From Oceanicoccus sp. KOV_DT_Chl (GTDB lineage: Bacteria > Pseudomonadota > Gammaproteobacteria > Pseudomonadales > Dasaniaceae): a stretch of 64,000 nucleotides of DNA. The stretch lies in assembly GCF_900120175.1 (NCBI RefSeq), contig NZ_FQLF01000002.1, positions 620,001 through 684,000 of the forward strand. The letters run 5' to 3'. A program made the translations under genes and the position numbers. Below the pieces are notes generated by a model. That model saw only the letters and a program-made list of their open reading frames with translations. It was not told the origin of the DNA and did no database searches. Below, piece by piece: positions 1 to 8,562 of this stretch. Every line of letters starts with the position of its first letter. Positions within the stretch are counted from its first letter, which is position 1.

Positions 1-1563
1 AGCAAATTGAAAACTTAACGGCTGGGTTTGCCGCAACCAGCTGAGGGCCTGCTCTGTATTTGCTTGTTGAAAACTAGCCGCAGCGTCCGGGTGTTCAGCA
101 ATGCGATCAACTAGCGCATCCAATTGCTCGAGCATCACCGCACTTTCAACGTTTTCAGCACCAGCTAATAAACGCACAGTTTCGCCCTGTTCCTCCGCAC
201 TGCTGTCGTTGGATTTACCAGACACCATATTTTCCACGATCGATGACAACATTCCCGATAGTGCCGAGGTTTGTAAGTGCACCGCCATCGAATATTCATA
301 AAAGCTCACTTTGCCTGCAATTTCTTGCCACATGGATTGGCTATCAGCGCGTTTTTCCAACTGAAAGTGACGCATTTTTTCAGTGTATTGACGACTGGCT
401 TTTTCTGCACCCATGACATAGCGGAACAAACGCAGCATGTTGATACAGCGCTTCCAGAATGGCATGGGTGGAAAATCTTTTAGCTCGGGCACCAAGCGCC
501 CACACAAGGTTTGCCCGGTTCGTGCTGCATCGGAACCAAAGATACCGGCACTCATCACCGTATTACCGGTCAGATTAATTAACAAATGGCCGTAGGCTGC
601 GGAGGTAATTTGCCAATTCCTATCAATTTTCTCCCGCGCGCCCACCGTCACTTGCATGTGCTGGCAACCGTAATCAATCCCCCAACCCGTAAAGCTTTGA
701 GTCAACGGAGATACTGCACCAGGCATCATTTCGCTGACATTACTAATCGTTACTACGTCATCGGGTCGCGGTAGCTCTACATCAAACTCATTAAGATCAG
801 CGGGTAATGTGGTAATGGGGCGAGCCTGCAACCAAAACAGCTCACCACTTTGATGGATCGCCCATTCCAAATCGAGCGGCTGTCCTTCATGCGCTACCGC
901 CAACTTGGCCTCACGCCAAAGGCTATTAATTTCGTGATCGGAGAGGATTGCTTCAGTACCGACCAACTCTCGCTCCACAATGTCGCCGTTGCGGTCAACT
1001 TCATAGTGATCAGGTGTGGCCTCACCGCTAACCAGCGCTTCACCTAAACCCGCCACCGCATCTATCACCAGTAAATCACGTCTGGCACTCACTGGGTCCG
1101 CCGTGAACACCACGCCAGCTGCTCTGGCCTCTACCATCTGCTGGACCACCACATTCATCGCCACCTTACTACCCGTATCAGCGCCAGCATCCTCACGATA
1201 AGCCGCCGCCCGGGCACCGCTAATCGATGCCACACATTGATCGATAGCCTGCCTTAAGGCTTGCGGCCCGAAGACATCCAGTACGGTCTCATACTGCCCG
1301 GCGAAAGAGGCGTCTTCACCGTCCTCCCCTTGCGCAGATGAGCGCACCGCCACCTTACCTGCGCCGATCCGGGCATAACATTCATCCAAATCAACCGGAT
1401 AGCACCCCGTCTGGGCATTACAGATAACAAACCCCGCAGGTACCGCCAACCCCATGGCCTGTAATCGCGAAAGACCGTATGCCTTACCGCCAACATCGAG
1501 GTTATCTATTTGATTAAACTGATAAATTTTAGGTTCAGCTGGTGAAGTCTCTGACATCTTCAT
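1..1563 (-). CDS. PEP/pyruvate-binding domain enzyme (PEP synthase / rifampicin phosphotransferase-like), C-terminus cut off
   Basis: The reading frame is open from an ATG at 1563 to the left edge, about 520 codons, with the 3' end outside the window. The N-terminal third carries the ATP-grasp PEP/pyruvate-binding signature: GGKAYGLSRL near residue 23, the phosphate-binding stretch VAVRSSAQGEDG near residue 66, VQQMVEARAAGVVFTADP, and WAIHQSGELFWLQARPITT closing the domain. The segment after it, starting SNVSEMMPGAVSPLTQSF, is typical of PEP-utilising enzymes of the PpsA/Rph type, which pass phosphate from ATP through a mobile histidine domain. That histidine domain would lie outside the window, so PEP synthase-like, antibiotic phosphotransferase and small-molecule dikinase cannot be separated. 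A second in-frame ATG lies two codons downstream. The gene is divergent from the small gene at 1820. Confidence 0.8.
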   Translation of the reverse strand, partial: MKMSETSPAEPKIYQFNQIDNLDVGGKAYGLSRLQAMGLAVPAGFVICNAQTGCYPVDLDECYARIGAGKVAVRSSAQGEDGEDASFAGQYETVLDVFGPQALRQAIDQCVASISGARAAAYREDAGADTGSKVAMNVVVQQMVEARAAGVVFTADPVSARRDLLVIDAVAGLGEALVSGEATPDHYEVDRNGDIVERELVGTEAILSDHEINSLWREAKLAVAHEGQPLDLEWAIHQSGELFWLQARPITTLPADLNEFDVELPRPDDVVTISNVSEMMPGAVSPLTQSFTGWGIDYGCQHMQVTVGAREKIDRNWQITSAAYGHLLINLTGNTVMSAGIFGSDAARTGQTLCGRLVPELKDFPPMPFWKRCINMLRLFRYVMGAEKASRQYTEKMRHFQLEKRADSQSMWQEIAGKVSFYEYSMAVHLQTSALSGMLSSIVENMVSGKSNDSSAEEQGETVRLLAGAENVESAVMLEQLDALVDRIAEHPDAAASFQQANTEQALSWLRQTQPLSFQFA

Positions 1564-1614
1564 ACGCCCTTAATCATTATTGGCCACTGGGGTCAGTCGC
1601 CGCACAACCGTCAC

Positions 1615-1628
1615 TATACGATCGTATA
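1615..1628. promoter_or_regulatory. 14-bp perfect palindrome, candidate operator
   Basis: TATACGATCGTATA is a perfect inverted repeat 52 bp upstream of the PEP-utilising enzyme start. It overlaps a possible -10 element in either direction. A repressor site is the likeliest meaning; the regulator is unknown. Confidence 0.4.
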
Positions 1629-1664
1629 ATGAAAAAAATCAATATTTTTTATTAAAAAACTTGC

Positions 1665-1742
1665 TGTATAAGCATCCAGTACTAATATGTATAAACATAC
1701 AGTGCTGATCATAAACACATGTATGACTATTGATACAGTACT
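1665..1742. repeat. Three tandem imperfect repeats (TGTATA...CAGTRCT), candidate operator array
   Basis: Two 19-bp copies lie 23 bp apart: TGTATAAGCATCCAGTACT at 1665-1683 and TGTATAAACATACAGTGCT at 1688-1706, matching at 16 of 19 positions. A looser third copy at 1720-1742 starts TGTATGA and ends ATACAGTACT. They sit between two divergent genes and probably bind a regulator that is not identified here. Confidence 0.45.
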
Positions 1743-1819
1743 CGAACTATAACGAATACAAGCAGTAAACCAACGCATTCAATAACGCAGATTAAAACTA
1801 TTTATAAAAGGACGAAACC

Positions 1820-2074
1820 ATGAAATCAGCACAGCAAAGCAACCGCGTATTCACCCAAGTTGATTATCGCCAGTTCCGTCAGCACATGGCTGACACCTAC
1901 ACCAAGCAGGTAAAAGGCAAAGGGTTTGAAACCACAATTTATGACCAACAAGGTGATATTCAAGCAATTATTCATGCTGCTTCTATCGATGAAAAAGGCA
2001 ACTGCTACCCAGCAGAATACTTTATTCGAACCAGCGCCATGGTAACTGAAATGGATTGGCAGTTTGCGGCATGA
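1820..2074 (+). CDS. Small hypothetical protein, 84 aa
   Basis: This short acidic-to-neutral soluble protein has no signal peptide and no membrane segment. The start at 1820 follows an AAAAGGA ribosome-binding site at good spacing. I do not recognise the family. The body reads like a compact alpha/beta domain, with TTIYDQQGDIQAIIHAASI forming likely beta strands. It stands alone downstream of the tandem-repeat region at 1665-1742, which may control it. A hairpin follows at 2104. Confidence 0.6.
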   Translation: MKSAQQSNRVFTQVDYRQFRQHMADTYTKQVKGKGFETTIYDQQGDIQAIIHAASIDEKGNCYPAEYFIRTSAMVTEMDWQFAA

Positions 2075-2103
2075 ATAGCCAACTGCAATTAATGAAAGGG
2101 GAT

Positions 2104-2129
2104 GCTCTGCCTGCTGTTAATGGCAGAGC
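2104..2129 (+). terminator. Hairpin after the small gene, possible terminator
   Basis: GCTCTGCC and GGCAGAGC form a perfect 8-bp stem around a 10-base loop, 30 bp after the stop codon at 2074. No clear T tract follows, so its role as an intrinsic terminator is uncertain. Confidence 0.35.
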
Positions 2130-2208
2130 GTCAACACCGAAAAAGCATTAAAACTAAGCACGCACAGACAGTGACACTGCAGGCGACCTGAACGCATTGA
2201 ACACGAAC

Positions 2209-2841
2209 CTAAAGCGTTTGCCCTAAAGCCCTTTTACGACCCAGCAAGCTCAAGCCAACCATCGCCGCCGCAAAAAAACCTGCCGCTGGTGGTAATGGCA
2301 CCTGACTAGGTGCAACCACCGATACGGACGCGGGTAAACCATTCACCAAATAACCACTGCGGTTAACAGTGCGAATAGAAAAGTCACTACCATCAGCCCA
2401 AACACCTGTCAGAAACTTGCCGTTATAAGCTACGTCTGTAGCTCTGAAGTTAACCTGAGTATTACCAATCAAGACCAGCCGCTTGAGGTCTGACACATTA
2501 TCCAGACTCAGCAGGCTATTACCACGCACGCGAATTTTACCAATACTGCTATTTGTCACTGAAATGGCCGCTGCACCGCGACCTATCAATTTCTCAATAT
2601 CACCACCATCGATGTCCATTGATGCGTTACGGGCCACAATCGCTTTATTAATAACCGCCAGTGGCTCGATCCATACTTGACTATTGCCTTTAGCAACAAC
2701 CCGGTTGCGGGCATCATTAATAGTCAACATATCATCAAACCGCACGGTAACGGCAGAAGCCATACTAGCGAAAACCAGCAATACAAAGGCCAGAGCAAAC
2801 TTATAAGGTGAGAAGGGAAGAAACATAAACATCGACATCAC
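2209..2841 (-). CDS. Secreted protein with VPLPA-type PEP-CTERM sorting tail
   Basis: The 210-residue product begins with several alternative methionines followed by a hydrophobic stretch (FALAFVLLVFASMASA), a typical signal peptide cut after ASA. The middle holds beta-rich repeats with conserved N/V/D spacing and could be a small beta-helix, though I do not recognise the family. The C-terminus carries VPLPPAAGFFAAAMVGLSLL followed by a basic GRKR, the tripartite tail (VPLP motif, transmembrane helix, Arg/Lys cluster) recognised by exosortase-type systems. Known members are exported and then released or anchored at the surface. The tail differs from the other three in this window in having GFF in place of WLF. 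Cargo function is unknown. Confidence 0.65.
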   Translation of the reverse strand: MMSMFMFLPFSPYKFALAFVLLVFASMASAVTVRFDDMLTINDARNRVVAKGNSQVWIEPLAVINKAIVARNASMDIDGGDIEKLIGRGAAAISVTNSSIGKIRVRGNSLLSLDNVSDLKRLVLIGNTQVNFRATDVAYNGKFLTGVWADGSDFSIRTVNRSGYLVNGLPASVSVVAPSQVPLPPAAGFFAAAMVGLSLLGRKRALGQTL

Positions 2842-3069
2842 TACTAAATTAACAACCGCGCAATAATATAGATCAACTAATTAGCCTCCTATGGTAATAG
2901 TTCACAAAACAGGAGAAATGTGTACTTTTTAAGCGGTTTATACCCAATTAAACCCAACTATCTTGCCGCCACATCCTGCTCTTTATCATGCTATGATGCC
3001 CGCCCGCAAAGAAAGCCTGATCCGGCAACTTGCTCAACCTATTAATTCCAACTTAAGACCACGACAACC

Positions 3070-3354
3070 ATGTACGTTTTTTCTGCCAATGCACGCACCC
3101 TTAAAGCGCTAGAAGACTTCCCGGCTGGCGCAGAAGTCCCCTTTATTTTGTATATCAATTTCAAAGATTTGTATGGTGCTGAACAGCTCTGCAAACTCTA
3201 TTTGCTGCAACAGGGGTTTGAACGCCCCATCATTGAAAAACGCAAACTTATTGAAGAGCGCTTTCTCGTTGATAACAAATTAATCAACGCAGACCCGGCA
3301 CTAAAAGAAGCACTGGAAACCGGATACTCTATTCAAATTTTTAGCGCGCACTAA
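3070..3354 (+). CDS. Hypothetical protein, 94 aa, upstream of yejK
   Basis: A small soluble protein starting MYVFSANARTL and ending SIQIFSAH. It has no signal peptide. The middle, with PFILYINFKDLYGAEQLCKLYLLQQGF, looks like an alpha/beta fold. It ends 52 bp before yejK on the same strand and may share its transcript. I do not recognise the family and assign no function. Confidence 0.6.
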   Translation: MYVFSANARTLKALEDFPAGAEVPFILYINFKDLYGAEQLCKLYLLQQGFERPIIEKRKLIEERFLVDNKLINADPALKEALETGYSIQIFSAH

Positions 3355-3406
3355 ATTAAACGCCACCCTATTCTAATAACCCAAAATATAACCACTCGCC
3401 ATCACT

Positions 3407-4468
3407 ATGAGTTTAAAACACTGCATCATCCACCATATCGAACGCGCAGTCCCCGGGGCTGAAGTCATCACCACTTTGCGGGAACAAGAAAACAACTGCT
3501 CAGGCGCGGCCTACTCACTGTTTGAACAACTGAAACAAAGCTACCAACGCAGCAGCCAAAAACAATATGGCCACTTTGACCGCGAGCAAACTGATAACCC
3601 GGTACCAGGCTGGCTACTGGAGCACCTGCAAGGTAAAACACCGTTTGCCCGCAACTCCCAGCGCTTGTTAGAGCACTTGCAGCAGAAAATGGGCGCCAAT
3701 GATGAAGCGTTTAGCGCACATATCATGATCGCGCTAGAAACGGTTATGGAGCAGGATCAACTCTATATATTCTGGATCAATCATGTCGATGCCAACGTCA
3801 TTGACAGTAATATGGATGTCGGTGCAGCCCGATATATCGACAGCAGTAAAATGCAATTTGGGATTCGGTTGTTTGTGGAAGAATGGCAAGAACAGGATTC
3901 GCAAAAATACCTCTCTATCATCACTAGTCGCGGCAACAAAAATCTCAGCGATGGTTTTGAGGGTTTTATCGGCTTTTCATCCGGTATAGATATAGTCGAA
4001 GAAACCAGCGAATTCCTGCATATTGTTGATGAGTATGCCAGTTCGCTGCCGTCAGACAAAGTCAGCGAGTACAAAGGCAAAATTCTTGACTACTGTGTTG
4101 CTCAGGACAAACAAGGCTCACCAGTAGTGTTTGAGGACATTTCTTCAGAATTAAACGAACAAGAACCCTCAGCCTTTGCTCAGTTTGTAACTACCAATCA
4201 ACAATCACCCAAATCAGAGATTTATACTGACCGTAGCAGTCTCAAACGCTATGTCCGTTTTTTTGGCCGCGATAAGAACATGAGTATCAGTTTCTCGGCG
4301 GATATGATGGGCCAGGATATTATTTTCGATGAAGCCTCGGGCACTCTCACCCTGAAACAAATCCCCAAGTCCCTACGCCAGCAACTAAAGCAATCCAAAA
4401 ATGCACCAATACCGACCAATTCAGCTGCCAATACCCCAAAGACTGAAACAGAAAACTCGGCAGAGTAA
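3407..4468 (+). CDS. yejK: Nucleoid-associated protein YejK/NdpA family
   Basis: The 353-residue protein matches the NdpA/YejK family over its whole length. Recognisable blocks are the N-terminal SLKHCIIHHIER, the central GAARYIDSSKMQFGIRLFVE and the GFSSGIDIVEET motif. The family's usual length is 330-350 residues. E. coli YejK is a spermidine-nucleoid fraction protein that binds DNA. The tail after residue 330 is low complexity (N, T and P rich) and probably disordered. It follows a small gene of unknown function on the same strand. Confidence 0.88.
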   Translation: MSLKHCIIHHIERAVPGAEVITTLREQENNCSGAAYSLFEQLKQSYQRSSQKQYGHFDREQTDNPVPGWLLEHLQGKTPFARNSQRLLEHLQQKMGANDEAFSAHIMIALETVMEQDQLYIFWINHVDANVIDSNMDVGAARYIDSSKMQFGIRLFVEEWQEQDSQKYLSIITSRGNKNLSDGFEGFIGFSSGIDIVEETSEFLHIVDEYASSLPSDKVSEYKGKILDYCVAQDKQGSPVVFEDISSELNEQEPSAFAQFVTTNQQSPKSEIYTDRSSLKRYVRFFGRDKNMSISFSADMMGQDIIFDEASGTLTLKQIPKSLRQQLKQSKNAPIPTNSAANTPKTETENSAE

Positions 4469-4591
4469 GCAGTTTAATAACTTTGTGCTATAAATAATAA
4501 ACTAAAGCTTCTATTTTCATAGTTGGCTTTGGCGATCGCTTTAAATCTGAAACTAGCCTGTTTTAATAATACAGAAAACGGACACAAGCTT

Positions 4592-5005
4592 ATGCGTGAT
4601 GTATGGATCACTGATGTTATGACCCGAGAGGTCACTACCTGCATGCCCAACACCTTACTAACTGATGTAGTAAAGCAACTGCATACCAAGAAATTTTCCT
4701 GCCTGGTTGTTATCAACGAACATCACAAACCCGTCGGTATTATCACCGAGCGCGATATGGTCACCATCCTTGCAGACATGCTCGCAGATGTTAGCTGGGA
4801 CTCACTATCCGTTGAAAACTTTATGACACCCGATCCACTGACTATATTGGAAGACCACACCTTATTCGAAGCAGTAGAGCTTATTCGCGAAGAAGGTATC
4901 CGTCGCGCGCCGGTCGTCAATCGCAATAACGAATTAATCGGCATTCTGACCCAAACCGATATTATCAATGGCTACTATCATGCCAGCGTAGCGATGGCTG
5001 AATAA
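4592..5005 (+). CDS. Tandem CBS-domain protein
   Basis: From the ATG at 4592 the protein is 137 residues and consists of two CBS motifs. The first starts at VWITDVMTREVTTC and contains PVGIITERDMVTIL. The second starts at VENFMTPDPLTIL and contains ELIGILTQTDIING. Paired CBS motifs form a Bateman module that binds adenine nucleotides, and stand-alone proteins often act as energy sensors. An upstream TTG at 4523 would add 23 unlikely residues, so the ATG is preferred. A DUF3820 gene follows only 11 bp later, which suggests one operon. Confidence 0.8.
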   Translation: MRDVWITDVMTREVTTCMPNTLLTDVVKQLHTKKFSCLVVINEHHKPVGIITERDMVTILADMLADVSWDSLSVENFMTPDPLTILEDHTLFEAVELIREEGIRRAPVVNRNNELIGILTQTDIINGYYHASVAMAE

Positions 5006-5016
5006 GCCCCTCTTCC

Positions 5017-5250
5017 ATGTTTGAAAAAGAAGATTTACTAAAAGTCGCCAATATGGCCATGCCCTTTGGTAAATACAAAGGGCGGCCATTAATTGATTTA
5101 CCTGAAGACTATTTATTGTGGTTTGCCAACAAAGGTTTTCCCGAGGGGAAGCTGGGGATGCTACTGCAATTAACACTGGAAATTAAAATTAATGGGCAGG
5201 ATGATGTGATTCAACCCTTGAAGGAATCGAAGGGGCGGAGTCGCTATTAA
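5017..5250 (+). CDS. DUF3820 family protein
   Basis: The 77-residue product carries the DUF3820 core: MPFGKYKGRPLIDLPEDYLL followed by WFANKGFPEGKLG and LEIKING. These are the most conserved parts of the family, whose length is usually 70-80 residues. The molecular role is not established; some members are labelled putative quorum-sensing-regulated factors. It lies 11 bp after the CBS gene, so the two are probably co-transcribed. Confidence 0.8.
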   Translation: MFEKEDLLKVANMAMPFGKYKGRPLIDLPEDYLLWFANKGFPEGKLGMLLQLTLEIKINGQDDVIQPLKESKGRSRY

Positions 5251-5592
5251 TACGCAAAGTTTATTCTTGGTATGTGATGCCAACGGTTTTTAAATAGCGA
5301 ATAGCACACCACCGTATTTATTAAAAAGCTTGTTCCAGCATCACGGAACGCGTGAGAGTCTCGGCCATCCAGACGACAACAGGCATCAAAAAAATGGACG
5401 ATGCCGATAAGGAATTGGCGAACGGCCATGAACCGGTTTATGATTGAGTTCGAAAACAGTTTAACTGATTATATTTAAGCCTTGGCAGTTACACCGAATT
5501 ATTTACAGTCTCGACTTCTAATATCGATTTAGATGTTAATCCAGGCCCGACAAGCACCTTCTGAAAAATTGGTAACGGTCAGACCTGAATTA
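5251..5592. other. 342-bp intergenic region, nothing recognised
   Basis: No supported gene was found between the DUF3820 and TetR stop codons, which face each other. A 60-codon minus-strand frame at 5247-5429 has no recognisable start context or family. A short inverted repeat, GTTCC/GGAAC around 5334-5350, is the only structure seen. Confidence 0.4.
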
Positions 5593-6267
5593 CTACGAAT
5601 TACCCTGTTCTTTCAGTCCTGATAAGAATAACCGCATCGCCCCACTAAAACGTTTCCTCAGTTGTTTTTCGGTCGCATCATCGTCCATTAGCCAGCGACC
5701 CACAATATCATTGCGCATTGCATCATATAAGTGACAGATTTCGGTAGCTTCTATGTCACTTCTGACGCTTCCCTGCTGCTGGGCTTCACGCACTCGGGTT
5801 AAGCGATTCTGGAAGTGACTCGCCATATAAGGCGTCACCGACGGGTCGGGTGTTTCAGAAGAGGCGCTGAAGTTGTTGAACAGTTGGGAGTGCTGAACAA
5901 CCATTTTAAGGAACTTGCGATGCTTGATGATCACATCTAAGCGCTTAGTTAATTCTGGCGGTGTGACGGCTTCTGGGGTGCCTTCACCACCGATCATGAT
6001 TTCGAACAGCGCACTGTGGTGGTTAAGCCAGTCTATTGCCAGTGCTTCCAGCACTTTCTCCTTGCTGGCAAAATAGTTAAAAAATGTCATTCGGCTTATA
6101 TTTGCCTGGGCAGCTATTTCGTCAACGGTGGTGGCTTGAAACCCCGCCTGATCAAATAAAGTGGCCGCGACTGCCAGCAAGCGCTGACGGGTTTGTTGTT
6201 TTTTCTGTTCTCTTAATCCCACTGCGGTCTCTATCTGGCTGTTTTGATTATGTCGCGATTGTAACAC
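5593..6267 (-). CDS. TetR family transcriptional regulator
   Basis: The 224-residue protein has an N-terminal TetR helix-turn-helix at about residues 22-68: TRQRLLAVAATLFDQAGFQA, then TTVDEIAAQANISRMTFFNYF and FASKEKVL. The remaining helical part would be the ligand-binding and dimerisation domain, with no informative signature. It is divergent from the ENPP-type phosphodiesterase at 6332, and the 64-bp gap holds two TATAC-N3-GTATA palindromes. The simplest reading is repression of both itself and the phosphodiesterase; the inducer is unknown. Confidence 0.88.
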   Translation of the reverse strand: MLQSRHNQNSQIETAVGLREQKKQQTRQRLLAVAATLFDQAGFQATTVDEIAAQANISRMTFFNYFASKEKVLEALAIDWLNHHSALFEIMIGGEGTPEAVTPPELTKRLDVIIKHRKFLKMVVQHSQLFNNFSASSETPDPSVTPYMASHFQNRLTRVREAQQQGSVRSDIEATEICHLYDAMRNDIVGRWLMDDDATEKQLRKRFSGAMRLFLSGLKEQGNS

Positions 6268-6281
6268 AAGTAGGTTGTTTT

Positions 6282-6311
6282 TATACTTGGTATAATTTTA
6301 TACTAAGTATA
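6282..6311. promoter_or_regulatory. Double TetR-type operator between the TetR and ENPP genes
   Basis: Two perfect 13-bp palindromes stand in tandem, TATACTTGGTATA (6282-6294) and TATACTAAGTATA (6299-6311), both TATAC-N3-GTATA. Together they also form a larger inverted repeat with 14-bp arms around TT and one mismatch. The arrangement fits two repressor dimers binding side by side and controlling divergent promoters. Confidence 0.75.
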
Positions 6312-6331
6312 ACTTAAATGGAGTAAACCTT

Positions 6332-7726
6332 ATGCTTAAGTACCTTTTGACCATGTCCTACCTATTGCTGGGGGCGTCCGCAGTCGTCTGGGCTGAAAAA
6401 CCGGAACAACAATACGTCATTATGATTTCAATCGATGGCTTGCGTCCCGAAATCTATCTGAACCCAGATGCCAAGGGGCTAAAGGTGCCGAACCTGAGGG
6501 CATTGGCGGCGTCAGGTACGCGAGCGGAGCGGATGATCAGCGTTTTTCCATCGGTGACCTATCCAGCCCATACCAGTCTGGTAACCGGAGTTAATCCGGC
6601 TAACCACGGTATCGTCAACAATTTCAAGGGGCAGAGTGTCGAATGGTATTTACAGGCTGCAGATATCAAGGCCCAGACCCTCTGGCAATCCGCTCAGCAG
6701 CAGGGCCTGCAGACGGCGATTGTGACCTGGCCGGCGACTTATGGGGCAAATGTCGATTATCTGGTGCCAGAAAATCTATCGTTTGGGTTGAGTAATCCCG
6801 TTGAGGCGATAAGGCAGGGTAGCACCCCGGGTCTATACGAAGCGCTGGCTGAAGAGGGAGCGCCAACATCTATCGCCTCCTTTGATCATCCCGATGGAGG
6901 TCAGCAGCTGGATGAGCTGACAACTCATCTGGCAGTCAAGCTGATCCAAAAGAAAACCCCCCAGTTATTGTTGGTTCATTTTCTGGATGCAGATCACCGC
7001 CAACATTTTTCAGGTCCCGACGATGCAGGCTCAATGCATTCCTTTGAATTGATCGACCAGTCTATCGGCAAACTGCGGGATGCGGTCAGGCAGGCCGGTC
7101 TGGAGCATAAGACCAACTTCATCATTGTTGGTGATCATGGTTTTGTGCCGGTACACACCGGCATCAATGTCTATGCTCTGCTGAGGCAGTTGGCCGGCGG
7201 TGACCGCGCGGCTATGGCCTCATTAACGCCGATGGTGCTGGGTGGATCCGGTGCATTTTATCCCGGTGAGCAGGCGACTCCAGAGCAGGTAGCGGAGATG
7301 ACTGCAAAGTTTAAGCACTTCACCGAAACGAAACTTCGCCACCTTGTTTCATTTGTCGCCAAAGATGATCTGGAGAAGATGGGATCTTACCCCGGGGCCG
7401 CATTTGCGCTGGCAGCGGCATCAGGTTATATGCTCACCGGCGCAAAAACACCGGAAGTCTTTCTTCCTCTGCCTGCCATTAAGGGCATGCATGGCTATCT
7501 CCCTGAGATGCCTGAAATGGCAACAGGTTTTATCGCCTCAGGGCCGGCTTTCAGAGAGGGCTATACTATACCTTTCATTCGTATGATTGATGTTGCACCT
7601 ACCATTGCAAAACTATGGGGCGCCAAACTAGAGGAGGCTGATGGTGTAGCTGTGACCGGAATTTATCGTCAAACTAATGCCATATCTGATGATCCAATGG
7701 GCTTTAAAATGGGTAATGACCACTGA
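6332..7726 (+). CDS. Exported alkaline phosphatase superfamily phosphodiesterase (ENPP-like)
   Basis: The 464-residue protein starts with a signal peptide (about residues 1-21, cut near VWA-EK). It follows the type I phosphodiesterase/nucleotide pyrophosphatase pattern. ISIDGLRPE supplies metal ligand Asp35, FPSVTYPAHTSLVTG supplies the nucleophile Thr76, HFLDADHRQHFSG and VGDHGF supply further Asp/His ligands, and KGMHGYLPEMPEMATGF closes the site. These two-zinc enzymes cleave phosphodiester or pyrophosphate bonds, here in the periplasm. The substrate may be a nucleotide or a phospholipid head group and cannot be told from sequence. A GGAG ribosome-binding site precedes the ATG. The TetR double operator lies just upstream, so expression is probably inducible. 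Confidence 0.87.
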   Translation: MLKYLLTMSYLLLGASAVVWAEKPEQQYVIMISIDGLRPEIYLNPDAKGLKVPNLRALAASGTRAERMISVFPSVTYPAHTSLVTGVNPANHGIVNNFKGQSVEWYLQAADIKAQTLWQSAQQQGLQTAIVTWPATYGANVDYLVPENLSFGLSNPVEAIRQGSTPGLYEALAEEGAPTSIASFDHPDGGQQLDELTTHLAVKLIQKKTPQLLLVHFLDADHRQHFSGPDDAGSMHSFELIDQSIGKLRDAVRQAGLEHKTNFIIVGDHGFVPVHTGINVYALLRQLAGGDRAAMASLTPMVLGGSGAFYPGEQATPEQVAEMTAKFKHFTETKLRHLVSFVAKDDLEKMGSYPGAAFALAAASGYMLTGAKTPEVFLPLPAIKGMHGYLPEMPEMATGFIASGPAFREGYTIPFIRMIDVAPTIAKLWGAKLEEADGVAVTGIYRQTNAISDDPMGFKMGNDH

Positions 7727-8237
7727 GGCTATCTGTGCATCGGGATAGTGTATCCTGGTGCACTAACATATTAAGTTTGCTTGTCAGAATGCATATACCG
7801 ATGAGATGAGCAATGTCGGTTATTTTCTTAAATCTACGTATCTGACAGACTCCTGATGGCACCTTTGAGCCCACACAACTCCCTACAAATATGTCATCAT
7901 AACGTCCGTTATCAAACCTGAAGCGTTCATCTCCCACATTAAATAATCATTTTTCATTTCAACGAGCATCAATATTTTTAACGTCATTGGACTAGCAGCT
8001 AATTGACGGCATGAGCGCTTACAGCAAGACACTATGGATCGCCCAATCGGGGCACGTTTTACTCATCAGCAAAATTCAGATTGAGCGGAAGGCTGTCTGA
8101 GCTTCGCGAGTTCCTGGAGCGCTGAATTTTACTGATGAGTGTGACCGGGTGATCCATAGTGTCTTTCTGTAAGGGCGGGTTAATACTGCCGGACTTATTG
8201 ACACAACCCTACCATATTTAAATCATACGGCATCCAC
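7727..8237. other. 511-bp intergenic region containing a long inverted repeat
   Basis: No protein gene was recognised between the ENPP and DUF3301 stop codons. The right half contains the nested inverted repeat listed at 8019-8172. The left half shows no structure that I can name. Confidence 0.4.
8019..8172. repeat. Nested long inverted repeat, MITE-like or large hairpin element
   Basis: Outer arms of 22 bp (8019-8040 and 8151-8172) pair at 21 of 22 positions. Inner arms of 19 bp (8061-8079 and 8122-8140) pair at 18 of 19. The centre holds a GC-rich segment (GGCTGTCTGAGCTTCGCGAG). The whole could fold into a stem of about 50 bp. No transposase is encoded, so a non-autonomous miniature element or a structured RNA is possible. 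No target-site duplication was obvious. Confidence 0.55.
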
Positions 8238-8555
8238 TCAATGTACTCGGTACGCATCCAAGTGAATATTTTCCACTCTTCGCCCCAGCAATATAATTTG
8301 GCCCTTATAACGCTCATTACCAGTGGAGGTGAATTCAAAATTATAGGAGCGCCACAAACGAATGCTGCCGCCAGCATCGCGCTTTAACCAAAAACCTTTC
8401 AACACCACACCATCATCGAGCAATTGCACATCCAGAGTTTTACAGTGACGCCTTACCGCCGACAGTGCTGTTTGTTTTATACCCTGAGCGTTCCACCACA
8501 ACATCATAAAACTGATAAAAATGGTAAAAACCAACAAGTCCTTAAGATCAAACAT
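8238..8555 (-). CDS. DUF3301 family membrane-anchored protein
   Basis: The 105-residue product starts with one membrane helix (LLVFTIFISFMMLWWNA, residues 7-23). The DUF3301 core follows, with RRHCKTLDVQLLDDGVVL and a C-terminal YKGQIILLGRRVENIHLD. Members are small gammaproteobacterial inner-membrane proteins without an assigned function. It starts 7 bp after the DUF2058 gene on the same strand, a common pairing, so the two probably form an operon. Confidence 0.82.
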   Translation of the reverse strand: MFDLKDLLVFTIFISFMMLWWNAQGIKQTALSAVRRHCKTLDVQLLDDGVVLKGFWLKRDAGGSIRLWRSYNFEFTSTGNERYKGQIILLGRRVENIHLDAYRVH

Positions 8556-8562
8556 CAGCCTA

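Noticed and set aside
2853-2880. ATAGATCAA near 2866 as an FNR half-site
   Set aside because: The left half does not match TTGAT, so it is no better than chance.
5247-5429. 60-codon minus-strand frame after DUF3820
   Set aside because: It has no recognisable family or ribosome-binding site, and one end overlaps the DUF3820 stop.
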